Origin: Opitutales bacterium
GTDB lineage: Bacteria; Verrucomicrobiota; Verrucomicrobiia; Opitutales; T3Sed10-336
Assembly: GCA_007132315.1 (NCBI GenBank)
Contig: SLOW01000057.1
Span: forward strand, 1-14,823
Direction of reading: 5' to 3'
DNA: 14,823 bases
This document shows positions 13,455 to 14,823 of this stretch, in pieces. The notes beneath the pieces are model-generated. The model searched no databases. It saw nothing but the letters and a program-made list of their open reading frames with translations, and was not told the DNA's origin. A program made the position numbers and the translations under genes. Every line of letters starts with the position of its first letter. Within the stretch, counting starts at the first letter, position 1.

Positions 13455-14267
13455 ATGCCAGAATTACCGGAAGTGGAAACCACCTGCCGGGGAATACGGC
13501 CGCACCTGTGCGGACGCCGGGTGATGGACTGGATCGTGCGCCAGCCAAGGTTGCGCCGGCCCGTGGATGCCGCCCTCGACGCCCTTCCGAAGCAGAGGGT
13601 GACGGCGGTCGGGCGGCGGGGGAAATATCTCTTGATTGGCTTTGATTTGGGCACGGCGCTGGTGCATCTCGGCATGTCGGGAAGTTTGCGGCTGTGCGCC
13701 GGCTCCACACCCTGGCGCACACACGACCACCTCGCTCTGGCGCTTGAAGACGGCCGGCACCTGCGCTATCACGATCCGCGTCGTTTCGGGTGCTGGCAGT
13801 GGACCACATCCGATCCCGCCCAACACCCTCTGCTGCGCCACCTCGGCCCCGAACCCCTCGGCGGGGCATTCGACGGCGCATACCTCAAAGCCGCCTGCGC
13901 CGGACGCCGCCGTTCCATCAAGGCAACCCTCATGGACGCGCGCACCGTGGTCGGCATTGGCAATATTTACGCCTCTGAAGCCCTCTTTATCGCCGGAATC
14001 CATCCCGCCCGCTCTTCCGCGCGCATCGCGACGCAACGCCTGGCGAGACTCGTGGACGCCGTCAAAGACGTGCTCGAGCAATCGATCCGCCAAGGCGGAA
14101 CGACCCTGCGCGATTTCTTGCGTGAAGACGGATCCCCGGGCTATTTTCGCCAACAACTCCGCGTTTACGACTGCGCCGGCCAACCCTGTCCCACCTGCGG
14201 CGCAACCATCCGGCGAACCGTCCTCGGCCAGCGCTCCACCTACCATTGCCCCCGCTGCCAGCGTTGA
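13455..14267 (+). CDS. mutM: Formamidopyrimidine-DNA glycosylase
   Basis: Base-excision repair enzyme that removes 8-oxoguanine and formamidopyrimidines and nicks the abasic site. The 270-aa product starts MPELPEVETTCRGI; after Met removal the N-terminal Pro is the catalytic nucleophile and Glu follows. Lys57 in GRRGKYLL, HLGMSGSL, YHDPRRFG and GIGNIYASEALF are intact. The C-terminal zinc finger has Cys245, Cys248, Cys265 and Cys268, with the DNA-contacting Arg260 in GQRSTYHC. The ATG at 13455 is fixed by the need for Met-Pro-Glu; the 17-codon upstream extension would destroy catalysis. It may be co-transcribed with the DksA-like gene 43 bp downstream. Confidence 0.98.
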   Translation: MPELPEVETTCRGIRPHLCGRRVMDWIVRQPRLRRPVDAALDALPKQRVTAVGRRGKYLLIGFDLGTALVHLGMSGSLRLCAGSTPWRTHDHLALALEDGRHLRYHDPRRFGCWQWTTSDPAQHPLLRHLGPEPLGGAFDGAYLKAACAGRRRSIKATLMDARTVVGIGNIYASEALFIAGIHPARSSARIATQRLARLVDAVKDVLEQSIRQGGTTLRDFLREDGSPGYFRQQLRVYDCAGQPCPTCGATIRRTVLGQRSTYHCPRCQR

Positions 14268-14310
14268 GCCCGACCCATTCCGGTGTCCGACGCGGAACCG
14301 ACCTGATACG

Positions 14311-14643
14311 ATGACACGTGAACAACAGGAAACATTCCGTTCGTTGATCGAGAAGCGGATCGAGGAGACGACCGCGGAGATCTCCGACTCTCAGGAGGAC
14401 GTAAAACCGATTTCTCCCGACGTCTCGATCGGGCGCCTCTCCCGCATGGACTCGATGCAGATGCAACAAATGGCATTGGAAGCGCGCCGCCGCCAGCAGC
14501 TGCTGTTGGTCCGCCTCCAGGAAGCGCTCAAACGCCTTGACCAGGGCAAGTACGGTAGTTGCCTGCAATGTGGCCAGGATATCCCCGAAGAGCGCCTGCA
14601 GTACCAACCCGACGCCGTCCTTTGCATGGATTGCGCCCGATGA
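14311..14643 (+). CDS. TraR/DksA-family C4 zinc-finger protein
   Basis: A 110-aa protein of the family that enters the RNA polymerase secondary channel and modulates initiation, often together with ppGpp. The N-terminal two-thirds is a predicted coiled coil (helix to about residue 30, a turn around PISPDVSIGRLSRMDSMQ, then a helix of about residues 48-79). The C-terminal C4 zinc finger has Cys84, Cys87, Cys105 and Cys108 in YGSCLQCGQDIPEERLQY and LCMDCAR. It is shorter than E. coli DksA (151 aa), nearer to the short DksA-like proteins. The coiled-coil tip does not show the DxxDxA motif of E. coli DksA, so its effect on transcription cannot be assumed to be the same. The ATG at 14311 follows mutM by 43 bp; there is no clear Shine-Dalgarno. 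Confidence 0.9.
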   Translation: MTREQQETFRSLIEKRIEETTAEISDSQEDVKPISPDVSIGRLSRMDSMQMQQMALEARRRQQLLLVRLQEALKRLDQGKYGSCLQCGQDIPEERLQYQPDAVLCMDCAR

Positions 14644-14658
14644 GACCACGCCTCCAAC

Positions 14659-14694
14659 GACAGGCAACGCTGCCGTGTTGTCTAGCAGCCTGTC
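14659..14694 (+). terminator. Candidate hairpin downstream of the DksA-like gene
   Basis: GACAG, a 5-nt bulge, GCTGC, an 11-nt loop, then GCAGC and CTGTC: a 10-bp stem with one bulge, 15 bp after the stop. No T-tract follows, so intrinsic termination is uncertain. Its right arm overlaps the possible mobile-element boundary, and the fold may be fortuitous. Confidence 0.3.
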
Positions 14695-14823
14695 GGACTT
14701 AACCCGACTTTCTCAACTGGAGCCCGATTTTCACGTAAGTCGTTGATAAGCGACCATAGGTCTCCACTACAAGGTTTCTGTTTTCGATTCGATTTTCGGT
14801 GGCGGCTGAAGTGGTAATTGTAG
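14684..14823. mobile_element. Possible terminal region of an insertion sequence, cut by window edge
   Basis: From about 14684 the sequence becomes clearly AT-richer than the rest of the window and carries no supported gene. It opens AGCAGCCTGTCGGACTTAA, which I associate from memory with insertion-sequence ends in environmental bacterial genomes, though I cannot name the family reliably. A 6-bp dyad CGACTT/AAGTCG lies inside. The bases CTAG (14682-14685) could be a target site. No transposase is visible before the edge. Confidence 0.35.

Noticed and set aside
1..14823. CRISPR arrays, tRNA or rRNA genes, prophage or defence genes
   Set aside because: None was recognised. The window is nearly filled by identified housekeeping genes, and the only tandem repeat has 7-bp units without spacers.

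Overview
The window is a high-GC bacterial chromosome segment of ordinary housekeeping genes, packed tightly on both strands. It reads as core chromosome, not as an accessory island. The best lineage guess is Verrucomicrobiota (Opitutae-like). This is an inference from protein flavour only: a small DUF971 protein carrying a Thr-Asp-Phe-Ser-Gly-Val insert, the style of the serC, hemF and lipoyl-ligase-fold proteins, and the intergenic repeat type. No rRNA or tRNA gene is present to confirm it. HemF needs molecular oxygen, so the organism should live at least partly aerobically.

Layout, left to right. Prolyl-tRNA synthetase (proS, minus) is cut by the left edge at its C-terminus. Polyphosphate kinase (ppk1, plus) diverges from it. 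A 183-bp convergent gap holds six tandem 7-bp repeats. A Fur-family regulator (minus) diverges from a DUF971 gene (plus). A gap with a hairpin-rich dispersed repeat leads to hisI (plus), whose 3' end overlaps that of alanine racemase (alr, minus) by 50 bp. hemF and hemE (plus) form a heme operon joined by an ATGA overlap. A second copy of the dispersed repeat precedes a stand-alone malonyltransferase (fabD-like) that resembles the trans-acting AT enzymes of polyketide synthases. serC and a Nudix hydrolase are on the minus strand. An RmlD-like reductase, a lipoyl-ligase-fold protein with a LipM-like Cys, mutM and a TraR/DksA zinc-finger gene are on the plus strand. The last ~140 bp are AT-richer, carry no gene, and may be the edge of an insertion sequence.

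The genes do not form one pathway. Local pairings are hemF-hemE (coproporphyrinogen and uroporphyrinogen steps), rmlD-like with the lipoyl-ligase-fold gene (17-bp gap), and possibly mutM with the DksA-like gene (43-bp gap). No long gene-free stretch exists; every gap is under 300 bp.

The most distinctive genome-scale signal is promoter placement. For six genes a TTG-type -35 hexamer begins 35-37 nt before the ATG, which would put the transcription start at or next to the start codon. Most of these starts lack a Shine-Dalgarno sequence, whereas operon-internal hemE has one. This suggests leaderless mRNAs. No defence system, CRISPR array, prophage or clearly new multi-gene system was found.
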